DNA from: Copromyces sp. CBS 386.78 | Lineage: Eukaryota > Ascomycota > Sordariomycetes > Sordariales > Sordariaceae | DNA: 57,024 nucleotides | Direction: 5' to 3' | NCBI GenBank assembly: GCA_030685235.1 | Contig: MU839273.1 | Span: 1 to 57,024, forward strand | The notes under the pieces: generated by a model | Told to the model about the DNA's origin: nothing | What the model saw: the letters and a program-made list of their open reading frames with translations, nothing else | The model's database searches: none | Shown: positions 56,171-57,024 of the stretch, piece after piece | Numbering within the stretch: the first letter of the stretch is position 1 | How the letters are laid out: every line of letters starts with the position of its first letter | Program-made: the position numbers and the translations under genes

Positions 56171-56930
56171 GCATGGTGGACGAACCTTTGATTCAAATGA
56201 AGCAGATGGAGATGGCGGGAGAAGCGACGAGTGGAAACAAAGGGAAGACTTCTCCCAGGGCCACGAAATTGTTAGCACTGTTGCCTACCTATCGATAGCA
56301 CGTACCAATCGAGCACCATTTGATATCCTCGTCACCTCAATGTCACCGTCGTCCAATCTTTTCTATTTCTCCGTTACAGCCAATAAGACGAATTGTTAAT
56401 GACCAATAGGGAAGGTGGGGCACGGGCCCTGATAGGCCTTTCTGCAACACAAGCGACGCCTAACAAAATCCTCTGAGCCCCCTGGGGCTACGCTTGTAGG
56501 GCTTCGAGACGCCCAGCCAAACCACCACAAGGGGGCTCGCGATCTGGCGATGCTGTCAGATTAGAGGGTAGATATCTGGGTTTCTGGCTATATTCAATCT
56601 GGGTTAGCCGCCCAGCCCCCTAGATTACTGGTTTCTAGGTCCCTCTAGGATACTCCAATACCCCCCAGACCTTCTAGGCCTTCTAGGCGAGTCAATTATA
56701 TATACTCTTCAATCAATTAATTCTATATAGTTACATTTGACAATTAATAGTCTGATTTGCCTATTTACGATAGAAGCGCTATAATAATCGATAAAAGTAA
56801 TATCCCTACGAAATTAATAACGTTAATTATATTTTTATTAAAAGAATTTACTAATAAAGCTATTACAGTTATCCTTAGGACTTAAAGCGATTAGCCTAAT
56901 TAATATAAAACCCTTAAGCGATTAATTAAA
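56171..56930. other. Right end: short GC-rich then AT-rich, TCTAGG-repeated segment
   Basis: No gene. Between about 56620 and 56695 TCTAGG recurs at least four times. From 56700 to 56930 the DNA turns AT-rich with a RIP-like TpA excess, up to the inverted repeat. It does not resemble the sequence just inside the left arm. Confidence 0.6.
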
Positions 56931-57019
56931 GAGAATGTCTTTTCGCACCGTAATGAATGTCTTTCTGCACCGTAGCCCCACCCTTCCCGCGCGCCAAGGC
57001 ACACTAATGCACTCCAAAA
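56931..57019 (-). repeat. Right arm of the window-spanning inverted repeat
   Basis: This is the reverse complement of bases 1-89 with four differences. It contains the same pair of 19-bp direct repeats. Five T residues follow to the window end, so a target-site duplication cannot be read. Confidence 0.85.
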
Positions 57020-57024
57020 TTTTT

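Noticed and set aside
1..57019. Starship with an intact captain recombinase
   Set aside because: No DUF3435 tyrosine recombinase can be read anywhere in the window; only degraded blocks remain where one might have been, so the name is not applied.

Overview
The window looks like nuclear DNA of a filamentous ascomycete, most likely a sordariomycete of the Neurospora/Sordaria/Podospora kind. Protein genes are interrupted by short GT-AG introns (51 to 142 nt), tRNA-Pro(AGG) carries a small anticodon-loop intron, and the repeats bear the mark of repeat-induced point mutation (RIP): almost no CpA/TpG, a great excess of TpA, and Gln/Trp codons turned into stops. The organism assignment is inference; no species marker is present.

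Layout. (1) The two window ends are an inverted pair of an 89-bp sequence (1-89 and 56931-57019, 85/89 identical), each arm holding two 19-bp direct repeats at 22-bp spacing. (2) 90-13455 is an AT-rich, heavily RIP-mutated arm: unrecognisable coding blocks (about 1.2-3.2 kb and 4.7-6.9 kb), a GC-richer SINE-like repeat dimer (3214-3757), a minisatellite (7293-7450) and a complete but dead Ty1/copia LTR retrotransposon (7701-13622) with 167-bp LTRs and a TCTAG target duplication. (3) 13.6-22.5 kb holds three paralogous genes for secreted proteins with eight conserved cysteines, separated by a Harbinger-like MITE (16399-17127) that abuts a truncated F-box gene. (4) 22.9-31.1 kb holds a Nudix hydrolase and an M20 amidohydrolase in divergent arrangement, a broken DUF1996-like fragment and an ankyrin-repeat protein. 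(5) 32-35.3 kb holds a possible two-exon small Cys-rich gene and a 2.07-kb element with about 70-bp terminal inverted repeats around three RIP-mutated 399-bp tandem repeats. (6) 38.9-56.2 kb holds a secreted two-domain protein with a probable terminal frameshift, a three-exon FAD monooxygenase, tRNA-Pro, a three-exon cytochrome P450 with a long tail, a DUF1772/anthrone-oxygenase-like membrane protein, a protein with a split NTF2-like domain and an NmrA-like dehydrogenase. (7) 56.4-57.0 kb is a short repeat-like right end.

How it fits together. Between 40 and 56 kb an FAD monooxygenase, a P450, a DUF1772 protein and an NmrA-like protein sit in the same 16 kb. That could be a loose oxidative gene set, but there is no backbone synthase and the gaps are kilobases long, so ordinary chromosomal neighbours are equally likely. 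The most unusual large-scale feature is the inverted repeat that closes the whole 57-kb interval. It could mark a giant cargo-carrying transposon, but no intact recombinase or transposase is visible and target-site duplications cannot be read because the window stops at the repeats. Two inverted copies of a smaller repeat flanking normal sequence is the simpler alternative.
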